From assembly GCA_033032865.1 (NCBI GenBank), contig JAWHQI010000148.1:5041501-5105500 (forward strand): DNA of 64,000 bases. Direction: 5' to 3'. This DNA comes from Dactylorhiza incarnata (lineage: Eukaryota > Streptophyta > Magnoliopsida > Asparagales > Orchidaceae). The translations under genes and the position numbers were made by a program. Shown one piece after another: positions 31,775 to 44,303 of the stretch (position 1 is the first letter of the stretch; every line of letters begins with the position of its first letter). A model generated the notes under the pieces. It was not told where the DNA came from, made no database searches, and saw only the letters and a program-made list of their open reading frames with translations.

Positions 31775-33000
31775 ACAATCTAGCATTATTCATCCGGCGG
31801 TGGAGAATAATAATTTTGAAATCAAAACGAGTATCATTCAAATGGTACAGCAAACCGTCATCTTTGACGGCTTACCAGATGAAGATCCAAATTTACATCT
31901 ATTAAATTTTTTGGAAATTTGCGATACGTTTAAAATCAATGGCGTCACCGATGACGCCATTCGTTTGCGTTTATTTCCATTCTCCTTGCGAACTAAGGCC
32001 AAGCAGTGGTTGGGATCTCTTCCTAAAGGTTCCATCACTACATGGGCCGAGATGACGGAGAAATTTTTAACTAAATATTTTCCTCCGGCGAAGTCCGCTA
32101 AATTACGTACCGACATTCTCTCACTCATGCAAATAGAATCGGAGTGTCTCTACGACACATGGGAGCGCTTCAAGGAACTTTTGCGGAGATGTCCTCACCA
32201 TGCCCTTCCCGTATGGCAACAAGTTCAGACTTTCTAAAATGGTTTAAATCTCCAAACAAGGCAGATGATTGATGCGGCCGCAGGGGGGGGGGGGGGGGGC
32301 CCTTAATAACATAACCCCCGAGGCCGCTCAAGATCTTTTTGAGGAGATGGACATGAATTCTTATCAGTGGAATGCGCCACGGTCGCGTCCTAACAAACCG
32401 ACCAGACTCTTTGAAGTCGAGGCCACCCCGAATTTAGCACACCAAGTAGAATGGCTTACTAAGCAAATGGCGGAGATGTCTGCTTCCTCCGCCATTAACG
32501 AGGCTAATAATTATAATAATAATAATAATTATAATAATAATAATTATAATCAAGAACAAGTAGATTATATGGGGAACTCCTACCGTCCTCCTTATAACCC
32601 AAATAACAATCTTTCTAATAGTTATCATTCGGGTTTAAGAAGCCACCCAAATTTTTCATGGAGCAACCCCAATAATGCTCAAAGCCCCCCCCCCCCCCCC
32701 CCCCCATAAGCGAATCCTCCCGGATTCGCTCCACCACAACCACCAAAGGCCCCTTCACATGAAGAGGTCTTCACCAAATACGTCGCCGCTACTATCCGGA
32801 ACCTTTCCGGATCTATTAAAAGTCTAGAAAATTAGATTGGACAACTCTCCAAGATGTTCTCCGAACGCCAGCAGGGTGCTCTGCCAGGCAATACTGAGCC
32901 TAACCCACGGGAGAGCGCCAACGCAATTACCCTCCGCAGTAGAAAGGAGGTAAAAAGTTCAAATTTGGCCGAGCCTGAGGTAAACGTTTCAACTCCAACT
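31775..33000 (+). pseudogene. gag of element D
   Basis: Starts mid-gag at the E junction. Capsid domain motifs are [49 protein letters not shown] and [14 protein letters not shown] stop lies at 32235-32237. Two homopolymers break the frame: 17 G at 32283-32299 and 21 C at 32685-32705. The Asn-rich segment near 32510-32560 is present, but the zinc knuckle that precedes the equivalent segment in F is absent. The Athila motif AITLRSRKEV lies at about 32920-32950. Confidence 0.8.
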
Positions 33001-34159
33001 CCGCATTTAAATTCTACTGATTTAGCTCCGTGCATTATTCAAAGGCCTTCTATTCCGTATCCTTCTAAATTACAAAATGAGCGCAACGAGGAGCAGTATA
33101 AAAAATTTATAAACATTTTAAAACAAATACAAATCAACGTACCATTTTGCGAGGCACTCTCTCAAATGCCTAAATACGCGAAATATCTCAAGGATTTATT
33201 ATCAATTAAAAAGAAACTTGAAGATATTTCACGTGTTTCTCTTAACGCAGAATGTTCGGCGATAGTTCTAAATAAATTACCGCAAAAATTAAACGATCCG
33301 GGACGGTTTTCCATCCCGTGCTTGTTCGGTAATTTCTTAATAAAACACGCCTTGGCAGATTTGGGCGTTAGCATAAATTTGATGCCATTTTCATTATTTA
33401 AAAAGCTTGGTTTGGGCACCCCAATCCCAACCAATATAGGCATCCAACTAGCGGACAGATCAATTAAATACCCGATATGGGTCATTGAGGATGTGCTTGT
33501 CAAGGTTGACAAATTTATCTTCCCGGTAGATTTTGTCATCCTAGACATTGAGGAAGACGTCGAAGTCCCTATACTACTCGGACGTCCTTTCCTCGCCACC
33601 TCTCGGGCAATTATTGATGTTAGTAATGGCAAACTTCTCCTACGAGTTGGGGATGAAGAAGTAACTTTTAGTATTAACAACTCTATGAGAAATTCTTTTT
33701 CTAATGACGACTCTTGCTTTACTTTAGAATCAAATTTTGAAGAGGAAATAACGTCATTTTCTGCATTAATTTCACCTTTATTTGAAAATCTGGAAATTGA
33801 AAATCTATTTTGTCTACAAGAAATAACTCGGCCGCTCAAATTTGAAGAAGTAAAATTAAATATTTCTAAAATAAAAAACATCTTACGAGGAGCCACCGAG
33901 TTTGGAATTAAAACAATTGCCGGAACATTTAAAATATATATTTTTAGAAAAAGATTCAAAATTGCCTGTGATTATATCTTCCACGCTTAACAATTCGGAA
34001 ATTTCCGAATTAATTAAAATATTAAATAATCACCGCCATGCAATTGCATGCCAAATTTCTGACATCAAGGGAATTAACCCGTCATTTTGCACGCACAAAA
34101 TTAATTTAGAAAATAATTCTCACAGTACTATTCAGCCTCAACGATGACTTAATCCAAAT
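33001..34159 (+). pseudogene. Protease region of element D
   Basis: Open through 33990. It contains FGNFLIKHALADLGVSINLMP, the Athila retropepsin active site in the form DLG, and ILLGRPFLATSRAIIDV, the usual flap-to-C-terminal motif. The frame shifts near 33900, after which KDSKLPVIISS and NNHRHAIACQISDIKGI continue in another frame. A stop at about 34145 separates it from RT. Confidence 0.8.
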
Positions 34160-35245
34160 ATGAAGGACATCGTTAAGGCCGAAATAATAAAATTATTAGA
34201 TGCGGGAATTATTTACCCAATTTCTGATAGCACTTGGGTTAGCCCAGTGCAAGTCGTGCCTAAAAAGGGTGGAATAACGGTAATCACAAATGAAAATAAT
34301 GAGTTGATCCCGACTCGTACTGTTACGGGTTGGCGAGTATGCATCGATTACAGAAAATTAAATGATGCTACCCGCAAGGATTACTTTCCGTTACCCTTTA
34401 TTGACCAAATCTTAGAACGCTTATCCGGTCACTCACACTACTGTTTTCTTGATGGTTTTTCGGGATATTTTCAAATCCCAATTGCGCCCGAAGACCAAGA
34501 GAAAACCACATTCACCTGTCCGTTCGGCACCTTCACATATCGAAGAATGCCATTTGGTCTTTGCAATGCGCCGGCTACATTTCAACTATGTATGTTGGCA
34601 ATTTTTAATGAACTTGTAGAAGACGTCATGGAAATTTTCATGGACGATTTTTCTGATTTTGGCGACTCATTTAAAAATTGTTTAAATAGTCTTGATCGTG
34701 TTCTTCAACGGTGCAAAGATACGAATTTGGCACTCAACTGGGAGAAGTGCCACTTTATGGTCCAAGAGGGATTAGTCCTTGGGCATAAAATCTCAAATAA
34801 GGGGATCGAGGTCGATAGGGCCAAGATAGAGGTCATAGAAAAACTTCCCCCTCCTACTAATATAAAATCTATTAGATGTTTTCTAGGACATGCGGGCTTT
34901 TATAGGCGATTTATTAAAGATTTTTCAAAAATTACAAAACCGCTAACTCATCTTTTAGAAAAAGAATCCGCATTTCATTTTGATGATGAATGTTTAAAAG
35001 CGTTTAATAAAATTAAAAACGAACTTATCAATTCCCCTATTTTAATCGCGCCAAATTGGTCTCTTCCGTTTGAAATCATGTGCGATGCGAGCGATTTTGC
35101 TGTAGGTGCAGTACTAGGCCAACGGGTGAATAAACATTTTCACCCAATTTATTACGCTAGCAAAACGCTAACATCCGCACAAGTAAATTATACAAAAACG
35201 GAAAAAGAATTTTTGGCAATAATTTTTGCGTTTGATAAATTTTGA
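34160..35245 (+). pseudogene. Reverse transcriptase and RNase H of element D
   Basis: A 361-residue open frame. RT motifs in order: WVSPVQVVPKKGG (about 26-38), RVCIDYRKLN (59-68), FLDGFSGYFQI (96-106), FGLCNAPATFQ (132-142), and catalytic FMDDF at 160-164 with both Asp intact. RNase H begins with MCDASDFAVGAVLGQ near 307-321 and runs to a TGA at 35243, where the family usually has Arg in FRSYL. The stop is consistent with CGA to TGA. This segment is the best preserved part of D and would copy the RNA into cDNA. The true polyprotein started upstream, so the ATG at 34160 is only the first in the open stretch. Confidence 0.85.
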
Positions 35246-36353
35246 TCATATTTAACGCTTTCAAAAGTTATTGTTTTTAAAGATCACTCTGCTCTCCGGT
35301 ATTTACTACAAAAAGGAGATGCAAATCCTCGACTGCTAAGGTGGATCCTCCTACTACAAGAATTCGATTTGGAGATCCAAGACAAAAGGGGAGCGGAGAA
35401 TGTTGCGGCCGACCACCTCTCACGGTTGGAGAATCCGGCGGCAGATGCGCTAGTGGAGGCCGAAATTGACGACAAATTCCCTGAAGAGCGCCTCCTCGCC
35501 ATCGTAAAGGTAACGACTTCTTCTACCCCTTGGTATGCGGATTTGGCCAACTATTTGGTGGCCCGTGTCCTACCAAAAGATTTTTCAAGTCAGCAAAGGA
35601 AGAAATTCTTTTCGGACTTGAAAAATTATTTTTGGGAGGACCCCTTTTTATTTCGTGTCTGCGCGGATCAAGTGGTAAGAAGGTGTATTGCGAGCGAGGA
35701 AGGGGTCAAAATTTTGCGGCACTGCCACGAAGGACCAACCGGTGGTCACTATCAAGCGAACCGGACCGCAAGGAAGGTGATAGATGCGGGCTTCTATTGG
35801 CCCTCCTTATTCAAAGACGCTCACAATTTTGTGAGAAATTGCGATCGGTGCCTACAGTTAGGTAACATTTTTAACCGGGACGAAATGCCCCAAAATATTT
35901 TTTTAGAATGCGAAATTTTTGACTTGTGGGGAATTGATTTCGTAGGTCCCTTACCCTCTTCCTATAATAATAAATATATTCTTGTTGCGGTCGATTACGT
36001 GTCTAGGTGGGCGGAAGCACAAGCTTTTCCCACCAACGATGCGAGAGTCATCGTACAATTTTTAAAAAAACTATTTTCACGATTTGGCACACCCCGAGCA
36101 CTAATTAGTGATCGGGGCACACATTTCTGTAAAACCCAACTTGCTAAAATTTTAGCAAAATATGGATTTACACACAAGCTATCTACCGCCTACCACCCAC
36201 AAGAAAATGGCCAAGTGGAGGTGGTGAATCATGAAATTAAAAGAATTTTAGAAAAAACCGTGTCCGTTAATAGAAAGGATTGGGCTTTAAAATTAGACGA
36301 CGCACTCTGGGCCTATCAGACATCGTACAAAACCGCCATTGGATGTACACCAT
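35246..36353 (+). pseudogene. RNase H end and integrase of element D, cut by the T composite
   Basis: Continues after the TGA with the RNase H end ([17 protein letters not shown]). Numbering from the ATG at 35369, the integrase HHCC is H120, H127, C158, C161 and the core triad D190 (WGIDFVG), D248 (LISDRG) and E284 (QVEVVNHE), all intact. The frame breaks at 36353 inside the codon after IGCTP. It resumes in register at 62704 (YRSVYGK) once the composite and one ACCAT are removed. Confidence 0.9.
36349..36353. repeat. Target-site duplication ACCAT (left)
   Basis: ACCAT precedes the first T LTR here and follows the last T LTR at 62699-62703. The duplicated bases lie within the D integrase reading frame. 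Confidence 0.9.
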
Positions 36354-36415
36354 TGATGAGTCCAATTTATATACACATTTATGGACTCATCTGGGCCGGT
36401 ATTTGAGTCAATGCA
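36354..36415 (+). mobile_element. First 62 bp of T LTR1, left of element C
   Basis: Starts TGATGAGTCC with the pairing partner GGACTCATC at 36383-36391, then breaks at ATGCA where C is inserted. Confidence 0.9.
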
Positions 36416-38088
36416 TGATGCAATGATTCGGCAAGTGCACCGGTCGCGCAAGTAATAATAATGGGGAAAATCCCCGAGTGTCGGTCTCTTAAGGAACACA
36501 GTAAGGTGGAGTTAGGTTTCGAGGAAGGACTTGAGATTGAAGTCCTTAAATCGGATGGAATGCGGGGGAGTTGGGTTGGCTTTTGGAAAATAAAATAAAA
36601 GCTATCAACTACTCCTATGCAATGCCGCTATGCAATGCTTCGCTTGGCGGGATGGAGACTAGGCAGGCCTTGAGCGCGCTGCGTCGAAAGGGCGGATGGA
36701 CGAGTAGGCAGCGGAATCGAACTATGCAGGCCTTGAGCGCACTGCTTCGTTAGGCGGGATGGAATACGGGCCGCGATGCCACGCTTTGGTAGGCGGATGG
36801 ACGAGTAGGCTAGCGGAGTGAGGGTCGCAAGCACCTCTTCGACAAGCACGCCACTAGCAATTGCTAGTGCGGCACACGAACGTGACGGCGGAATGGAAAT
36901 GGACGGCGGCGCACCTCAAGCAACTCAAATAGATAAATTACACAATCACATAGACATGAAATATATATGTAAATATAACTAATTCAAGTGCCACTTCATC
37001 ATCATGATTAGATCTAGCTACATATACATCAAAAAGAGAAGAATAAGGCAAGAAATCGACCGAATCCGAAGTCTCGTTGTAGATTCACGGTTGGAATCGC
37101 CGGGTTGTCAATCCACGTCCAAGCTCGGTCCGCAACTACGTCCGGGGTAGAGAGAGCTGTCACGACTCTCCAATGGACCCGTCTTCTTCATGTCACGATC
37201 CGGTAGAGGTTGCAAACTTCCTCTTGCTCGATGGAGGTGGCGGCTAGATCTCTCTTTGAAGCTCTTGGATGAAGGAGGAGGCCGAGAGGAAGCTCCGGCT
37301 CAAGATTGGCGTGAAGAACAAGCCCGGAGCATCTCCCGATGGTGGGCGGCGATGGAGGGGCGAAACTGGCGCGGAACGGCGGAAGAACGGCGAAAAAATG
37401 CGGAGGATTCGCGGGGGTTTGACCTAAATCGCGAGCAGGGAATTTATAGGCGCTGGAATTAAACAGTGCGCACGGTCAGTGGCGCACGACCAGTGGTCGT
37501 GCGCACTATAATTCGGTGATCGTGCGCTCTGCTTGGACGGAACCTGCAAAGACAGAAATTATGAAATAACATGTTCGCACGACCAGTGGCGCACGACCGG
37601 TGGTCGTGCGCACTATCGTAGGTGGTCGTGCGCACTGATTGAAATAGAACTCATGAAATTGATGATAAGTGCGCACGAACAGTGGCGCACGACCGGTGGT
37701 CGTGCGCACTATCGTAGATGGTCGTGCGCACTGCACCAAACAGAACTCATGAAAAAGTGTTAAGTGCACACGATCAGTGGCGCACGACCAGTGGTCGTGC
37801 GCAATAGAACCAGTGATCGTGCGCAGTGTTCCTGTGCAGAATTGCACCGGAAGCACCTGCACGACTCCTATTCTAGCGTCCAACCACGAATCCAGCTACT
37901 GAAAGTGGCACCTAACAGTGCATGAAAACTATTAATGAAGATAAACATGAAAACACACCAAAATGGGCCTAGAAGTGCACCTAGCATAGACTGATCAATA
38001 TGAACTATAACAGGGCTAAAGTGCGGTGAAATGACTAAATAAATGGCCCAGATGAGTCCATAAAAGTGTATATGATCAGGACTCATCA
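36416..38088 (-). mobile_element. 3' LTR of element C (1673 bp)
   Basis: Left boundary TGATGCAATG (complement of the LTR end) and right boundary ACTCATCA next to CACCCCCAGAC, the complement of the polypurine tract. The palindrome array lies at 37466-37830. The 90-codon and 125-codon open frames inside are LTR sequence, not genes. Confidence 0.9.
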
Positions 38089-39815
38089 CACCCCCAGACA
38101 TACCTATTTGCGCGTCCCGAGCAAACAAATTCTAAGCGAACTAGGAGAGAACAGTAGATGGCTTAAAACTACAATACAGAGTACCATGCGAAGTCGCATG
38201 CTCACGTGCATAAGAAAAATAGTAGAAAAGATTTCTGATTATAAAAACAGTTTATATATTTCTAAAAGAGTAAAAGCATATTACAACTACTCAAAATGGT
38301 GAACAACGGTGAATCATTCGGTCATGCATACGGAGAAAGTAAACTAAGCGCTGAGATGAGCATTGCTCAAGATTGGGATGCCGGACAAACTCCACTGAAA
38401 TCCATCAGTGTCAGTGACCATAAGCTTGCCCGGTCACATTCTCTCCACGGCACTGGTTTGACTCAAATGCGTGAATCAATAGGACTTTAGGTTTTAAATG
38501 GGGCTTGGGTTTAGGTGAGGATAAACAAAGATAAAAACGACGGCTCGAGCACTAAACCCAAATGAGCTAATGCAGGAAACTATCCTCATTCACCACACAA
38601 ACACGCGGGTACACAACACCCCCAGACTTGGACTTAACAGCATGGGTGCGTGCACCGCCTACTCCCAAACATAAATCTATACATAAAGATTTTCAATTAA
38701 AAACTCCTTCTCTTTCCTTTCTTTTTAACTTCTTTTCTTTTTCTCATTTTTTTTTCTTATCATTTTCAGCAAATAAACAAAAGGATACATCCACATCTTC
38801 ACAAACATATTACCACATCAACAACCCAACTTATGAAAATAATAAACAGCTAAAGCTCAGATTTGGGTGTGCGACTAGGATTGGCTTTTGGGCTTTGGTG
38901 AAATAAAAGTGGGGCTGAATCAAAGAACGGGTAGGCACAACTGGGCTAGGGAGGATATAGCGGTAGGGATAGGCACAAAGGCTCAATCGGGCCAAAATGA
39001 TGGCCTATATCACATTCACACAATTGACTAACCGTATACCCATGCTTCAAGAATCGCTTGGGGCAAGTTCTAGCCACCGAGAAAGATTCTCCTTTCTCCC
39101 GACTCAAGCAATACGAGTCTAGCGATCGTTTACACACATCCCTACGCTACCGTTTGATTCACACCGGATTCACCATTTGAGTAGAGTAAACAACATTTAC
39201 ACTAATAGAGAAAAATATAAAACCATAGTATAAAAAGAAGTCTACTCTACACAAATTTCTATGCAACCGAGCACTCGACTAGGAGCACTACTAGAGTCAA
39301 CATTTTACTCTGCTACATTGTCCTAAGCCATCACCTAAACTTTCCCAAATAAGCAGAAGAATTAAATTCACAACAGAGCAAGCAAACAGATGAGTACGCG
39401 CTCAAGTGGGTGATGTGGTGTGCAATGAAAATAAACAAAACATTTTAAATGGAATCTTCTAGCATGCAGTGCAATAGTGCACGTGAGCGGGTAAACAAAA
39501 CTACTCTCCCCCAGACTTAAACTAAACAATCTGCATAATATATGACATGAAAATTAGAAAAAGCTAGGGAAAGAGAGTACCCAGTGCTCAGAAATGAGCA
39601 CACCAGAAGATTGGCGTTTAAACCACGACTAAGCTGCAACATCCGCCATCCAGAAAAAGATGCCTGCAGGGGTCAGTTCCGCAAAAAGAAAATAGAAAAC
39701 TGAAAAAGAAATACTACTAACTAAACATGATTAGAAGAAATAAAAATGCAGAAAAGAAAGATAACCACTGGGGTTATTGTCATCCCAGCATGACTTATTC
39801 TAAAATAAAACAGTT
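38089..39815 (-). other. 3' non-coding region of C with conserved blocks
   Basis: No gene. PPT-like motifs lie at 38089-38101 (terminal, AAGTCTGGGGGTG changed to ATGTCTGGGGGTG), 38614-38630 and 39505-39524. The conserved block is at about 39045-39310 and the post-ORF stem-loop at 39768-39788. Confidence 0.75.
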
Positions 39816-41012
39816 CTAGCTAATGGGCCTATGGAAGGAGAAGTGGACAGGTAACTGGCCTAATATCCGTGTCGGTAGCGGGTACCGATACGGTGATAGA
39901 ACAGTCACGCCTCTACCTGAATATAAATACCTGCTCCTCACAGGTAGAGGGAAAAGAAAGTAAGAAGAGGAGGAGGCCTGGTCCTCACTCATCTCACCAA
40001 AACTATCCTTGCCTAGCAAGGTATCGTCAATAGGGAGGCGGCAGGAGGAAAAGGCAATGAATGGAGCTTCCTCTACGGAGGGGGAATAAACCTCCTCACA
40101 TGAGAGGATGCTCTTATCATTGACTTGAGCAAACAGCTCCAAGTCCTCCTGAAGCACCTGTGAAGACTCAACCTGCACCGGCTCAGATGACGAAAGGGGG
40201 TCAGGAAATAAAAGAGACGAAAGACGTAAATGATCAAACATCGGGGGAGCGGTCCCGGTCTCACTCCCATCAGGTTGGGGAAGCAAAATAATGCTTGCAT
40301 TGTCATCAATGCTACAAGGCTCGGCGGGATCAACGGTGGCCAAGCTTAGGATTTGGACTTCCTCCACCGGTGCTAAGGGAGACTCCTCTTCACCTAGAAG
40401 GTTGTCCTCCTCCATAGGAATAGGCACAACACTCTGATCAACCGCCTCCTCTTGTGACACCTCATCGACAATGTCGTCGGAGACGAGTGTAGTGTGCACA
40501 ACAGCGGGAAGAATCGAATCCACTAGAAGTGGTGGATGCACTGGGAGAATAGACTCGGCAATGTCGGTGCCCAAATCAGCCACGCATCTGGTGACTGTGT
40601 CAACGCCATACCCTTCAAGATGTGAAGGTGGCAATGACAAAAAACTGGATGTTGAAGGTGTGCCGCCAGAGTTAGGATTCGGGACGATCCGGATATCCGG
40701 CTCGTCATCCTCGTCCAATTGGCGACGAAAAACAGCACAATCCTTCAGGGCATGATCTGTGCTCCGACAAAACTGGCACTGCCTAGCGGGCTTCTTTGGC
40801 ACAGCGGGGGCTGGAGCTGAAAAGAAGTAAGACGGTAAAGGCTCAGCAGAGTAGCCATAAGACTTACGCGCACCATATGGAGTACCAGACGAAGTCGGTG
40901 CTCCATATGCTGGGCTATAAGAATTATGCCTACTATTCTCCGTAGGGCATTCATCACTAGAGTGGGAGGTAGCTCCACACCAACGGCAACGGAAATTGAG
41001 ATGTGCCCACAT
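39816..41012 (-). CDS. Zinc-knuckle acidic protein of element C
   Basis: An intact 398-residue frame, ATG at 41012-41010, homologous to the B protein from end to end. Knuckles CRWCGATSHSSDEC (9-22) and CQFCRSTDHALKDC (79-92), acidic Ser/Pro-rich middle, and the conserved tail through FHRPIS. It is shorter than B mainly by a deletion of about 14 residues in the region after VDSIL. No capsid, protease, RT or integrase. An RNA-binding role is inferred from the knuckles only. Confidence 0.82.
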   Translation of the reverse strand: MWAHLNFRCRWCGATSHSSDECPTENSRHNSYSPAYGAPTSSGTPYGARKSYGYSAEPLPSYFFSAPAPAVPKKPARQCQFCRSTDHALKDCAVFRRQLDEDDEPDIRIVPNPNSGGTPSTSSFLSLPPSHLEGYGVDTVTRCVADLGTDIAESILPVHPPLLVDSILPAVVHTTLVSDDIVDEVSQEEAVDQSVVPIPMEEDNLLGEEESPLAPVEEVQILSLATVDPAEPCSIDDNASIILLPQPDGSETGTAPPMFDHLRLSSLLFPDPLSSSEPVQVESSQVLQEDLELFAQVNDKSILSCEEVYSPSVEEAPFIAFSSCRLPIDDTLLGKDSFGEMSEDQASSSSYFLFPLPVRSRYLYSGRGVTVLSPYRYPLPTRILGQLPVHFSFHRPIS

Positions 41013-41206
41013 AGTGCGAAGATAAAACGATTCAAAATAAAAATGCTATTGTGCAAATACTAAACCAAATAGAAATTACTAAAGCAACCTGATATAAAAC
41101 AAGAAGGAGGAATAAAGAGAACAGAAATAAAATAAAAGATGCAATTTACAAATGGAAGGGCTTTTCTCTCAAATTCTCCCTCTCCAGAAAACTCACACGA
41201 CTGTGT

Positions 41207-41224
41207 TCCCCGGCAACGGCGCCA
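41207..41224 (-). other. Primer-binding site of C
   Basis: Minus strand TGGCGCCGTTGCCGGGGA, a perfect match to the B and D sites, six bases from the 5' LTR. Confidence 0.85.
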
Positions 41225-41230
41225 AAAACT

Positions 41231-42903
41231 TGATGCGATGATTCGGCAAGTGCACCGGTCGCGCAAGTAATAATAATGGGGAAAATCCCCGAGTGTCGGT
41301 CTCTTAAGGAACACAGTAAGGTGGAGTTAGGTTTCGAGGAAGGACTTGAGATTGAAGTCCTTAAATCGGATGGAATGCGGGGGAGTTGGGTTGGCTTTTG
41401 GAAAATAAAATCAAAGCTATCAACTACTCCTATACAATGCCGCTATGCAATGCTTCGCTTGGCGGGATGGAGACTAGGCAGGCCTTGAGCGCGCTACGTC
41501 GAAAGGGCGGATGGACGAGTAGGCAGCGGAATCGAACTATGCAGGCCTTGAGCGCACTGCTTCGTTAGGCGGGATGGAATACGGGCCGCGATGCCACGCT
41601 TCGGTAGGCGGATGGACGAGTAGGCTAGCGGAGTGAGGGTCGCAAGCACCTCTTCGACAAGCACGCCACTAGCAATTGCTAGTGCGGCACACGAACGTGA
41701 CGGCGGAATGGAAATGGACGGCGGCGCACCTCAAGCAACTCAAATAGATAAATTACACAATCACATAGACATGAAATATATATGTAAATATAACTAATTC
41801 AAGTGCCACTTCATCATCATGATTAGATCTAGCTACATATACATCAAAAAGAGAAGAATAAGGCAAGAAATCGACCGAATCCGAAGTCTCGTTGTAGATT
41901 CACGGTTGGAATCGCCGGGTTGTCAATCCGCGTCCAAGCTCGGTCCGCAACTACGTCCGGGGTAGAGAGAGCTGTCACGACTCTCCAATGGACCCGTCTT
42001 CTTCATGTCACGATCCGGTAGAGGTTGCAAACTTCCTCTTGCTCGATGGAGGTGGCGGCTAGATCTCTCTTTGAAGCTCTTGGATGAAGGAGGAGGCCGA
42101 GAGGAAGCTCCGGCTCAAGATTGGCGTGAAGAACAAGCCCGGAGCATCTCCCGATGGTGGGCGGCGATGGAGGGGCGAAACTGGCGCGGAACGGCGGAAG
42201 AACGACGAAAAAATGCGGAGGATTCGCGGGGGTTTGACCTAAATCGCGAGCAGGGAATTTATAGGCGCTGGAATTAAACAGTGCGCACGGTCAGTGGCGC
42301 ACGACCAGTGGTCGTGCGCACTATAATTCGGTGATCGTGCGCTCTGCTTGGACGGAACCTGCAAAGACAGAAATTATGAAATAACATGTTCGCACGACCA
42401 GTGGCGCACGACCGGTGGTCGTGCGCACTATCGTAGGTGGTCGTGCGCACTGATTGAAATAGAACTCATGAAATTGATGATAAGTGCGCACGAACAGTGG
42501 CGCACGACCGGTGGTCGTGCGCACTATCGTAGATGGTCGTGCGCACTGCACCAAACAGAACTCATGAAAAAGTGTTAAGTGCACACGATCAGTGGCGCAC
42601 GACCAGTGGTCGTGCGCAATAGAACCAGTGATCGTGCGCAGTGTTCCTGTGCAGAATTGCACCGGAAGCACCTGCACGACTCCTATTCTAGCGTCCAACC
42701 ACGAATCCAGCTACTGAAAGTGGCACCTAACAGTGCATGAAAACTATTAATGAAGATAAACATGAAAACACACCAAAATGGGCCTAGAAGTGCACCTAGC
42801 ATAGACTGATCAATATGAACTATAACAGGGCTAAAGTGCGGTGAAATGACTAAATAAATGGCCCAGATGAGTCCATAAAAGTGTATATGATCAGGACTCA
42901 TCA
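41231..42903 (-). mobile_element. 5' LTR of element C (1673 bp)
   Basis: Same sequence as 36416-38088 apart from about seven substitutions. TATAAATT on the minus strand at 42263-42256, with palindromes centred at 42308, 42415, 42511 and 42606 upstream of it in transcription direction. Confidence 0.9.
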
Positions 42904-42908
42904 ATGCA

Positions 42909-44279
42909 CTACATTTTAGATCCATAATCACTCATATTTGTTCTCTACCTGTTATTCCAAGCTAAGTGCACTTTTAGGCCCGTTTCGATGTATTTTCTTG
43001 TTTATCTTACTCATGCTTTATGTTGCAATTCAATTTCTATATTTGAGAATGTGTGGAATGCCCATTTACGTGGCCTGACGATCTTTAATGTTGATACGGG
43101 GGTTGTGCGAGTGTTCCGGGGCGCAAAAACTGCACAGGAACACTACGCACGACCACTGGACATAGTGCGCACGACCACTGGTCGTGCGCTAGTGATCGTG
43201 CATTAATTCCAACCTAAAAAGTGGCCTGACTGGCTTAACGCACGACCACTAGACATAGAGCGCACGACCACTGGTCGTGCGCCACTGATCGTGCGCATTG
43301 AAAACCTGCACCTGTCTATAAATAGCTGCTCCGCGAAAACAGCCGTAACTCCTTCGTTTTTAGGTCTTTTTTAGCGCCGTTTTTTGCGTTTTTTTCGTTC
43401 TAAGCCTCCTCTATTCATCTAGGGACTTCAAGGAAGAGATTGGATCTTACTTTCATCATCAAGGAAGGTTTAATGAGCATTTGGACATCGTCGGGTCGTG
43501 ACACGAAGAAGACGGGCCATTGGGAGGAAGTGACAGCCCTCCTTTACCCCGGACGCAGTTGAGGACCGAGCTTGGACGCGGATTGACAACCCAGCGATTC
43601 CAACCGTGAATCCCAGCAAGGCTTCGGAGTCGGTCGAATCTCTTACTCTTTATTCTTTTGAAATGATGTTTGTATGCTAAACTCTCTATTTTTTGGATGA
43701 AGAGCTTGATAAATCCATATATGTAACTTTTATTTCATGTTTATGAAATTACTTTTGATTTATTCAAGTGTATGAGGTGCGCTATTGTCATTCATCTTCC
43801 ATCCTCCATTACCCTCCATTCCATTCCGCTTAACTTCTCTTCCACTACGTGAGCCTACTCTTCCATTCGCCAAGCTAAGCGGTGCTAACGACCCGTGTAA
43901 TCCACTTCATTTCCGCTAGTGCGAACCACCTCATCCACTTGCCTACTCGCCCATCCGCCTACCGAAGCAGTGCATCGCGGCCTGCATAGTTTCCATCCAC
44001 CCGGCGAAGCAGCGCATAGCGGCCTGCATAGGAGTAGTGATTTAGTTGTTTTATTTTGTTTTCCGCAAATCAAACCAACCCTAGCCTTTCGCATCCATCC
44101 GACTTAAGGACTTCAATCTCAAGTCCTCCTCAATAGTCAACTCCACCTTACTGTGTTCCTTTCGAGATCGATACTCGGGGATTTACTCCTCGTTTTATAT
44201 TACTTGAACGATCGGTACACTGCCGTGTCGTGCCGCAGTCTAGCCACCATCTATAGTGGTGTGTAGGATTTGCACACCA
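42909..44279 (+). mobile_element. Remainder of T LTR1, right of element C
   Basis: Continues LTR1 after the second ATGCA. Two palindromes are centred at 43178 and 43271 and TATAAATA is at 43317-43324. The LTR ends TTTGCACACCA before the primer site. It shares private variants with LTR5 ('CACTAGACATAGAGCGC', 'AATGAGCATTTGG') that LTR2-4 lack. Confidence 0.9.
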
Positions 44280-44285
44280 AGTTTT

Positions 44286-44303
44286 TGGCACCGTTGCCGG
44301 GGA
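44286..44303 (+). other. Primer-binding site of T unit 1 (one mismatch)
   Basis: TGGCACCGTTGCCGGGGA, with A for G at the fifth position compared with the sites of units 2-4. Confidence 0.75.

Larger units (their letters stand above)
36416..42903 (-). mobile_element. Complete non-autonomous LTR retrotransposon C (6488 bp)
   Basis: Flanked by ATGCA duplications at 36411-36415 and 42904-42908 inside T LTR1. Its two LTRs are the same length (1673 bp) and differ at about seven positions by my count, nearly all C/T or G/A changes, so the insertion is recent. It has a tRNA-Asp primer site, a polypurine tract and one open frame, and is of the same family as B. Confidence 0.93.

Noticed and set aside
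37190..37883. Open frames of 90 and 125 codons (also at 42005-42698 and 60740-61117)
   Set aside because: They lie within C LTR sequence, cross the palindrome array and have no protein motifs; they repeat only because the LTR does.
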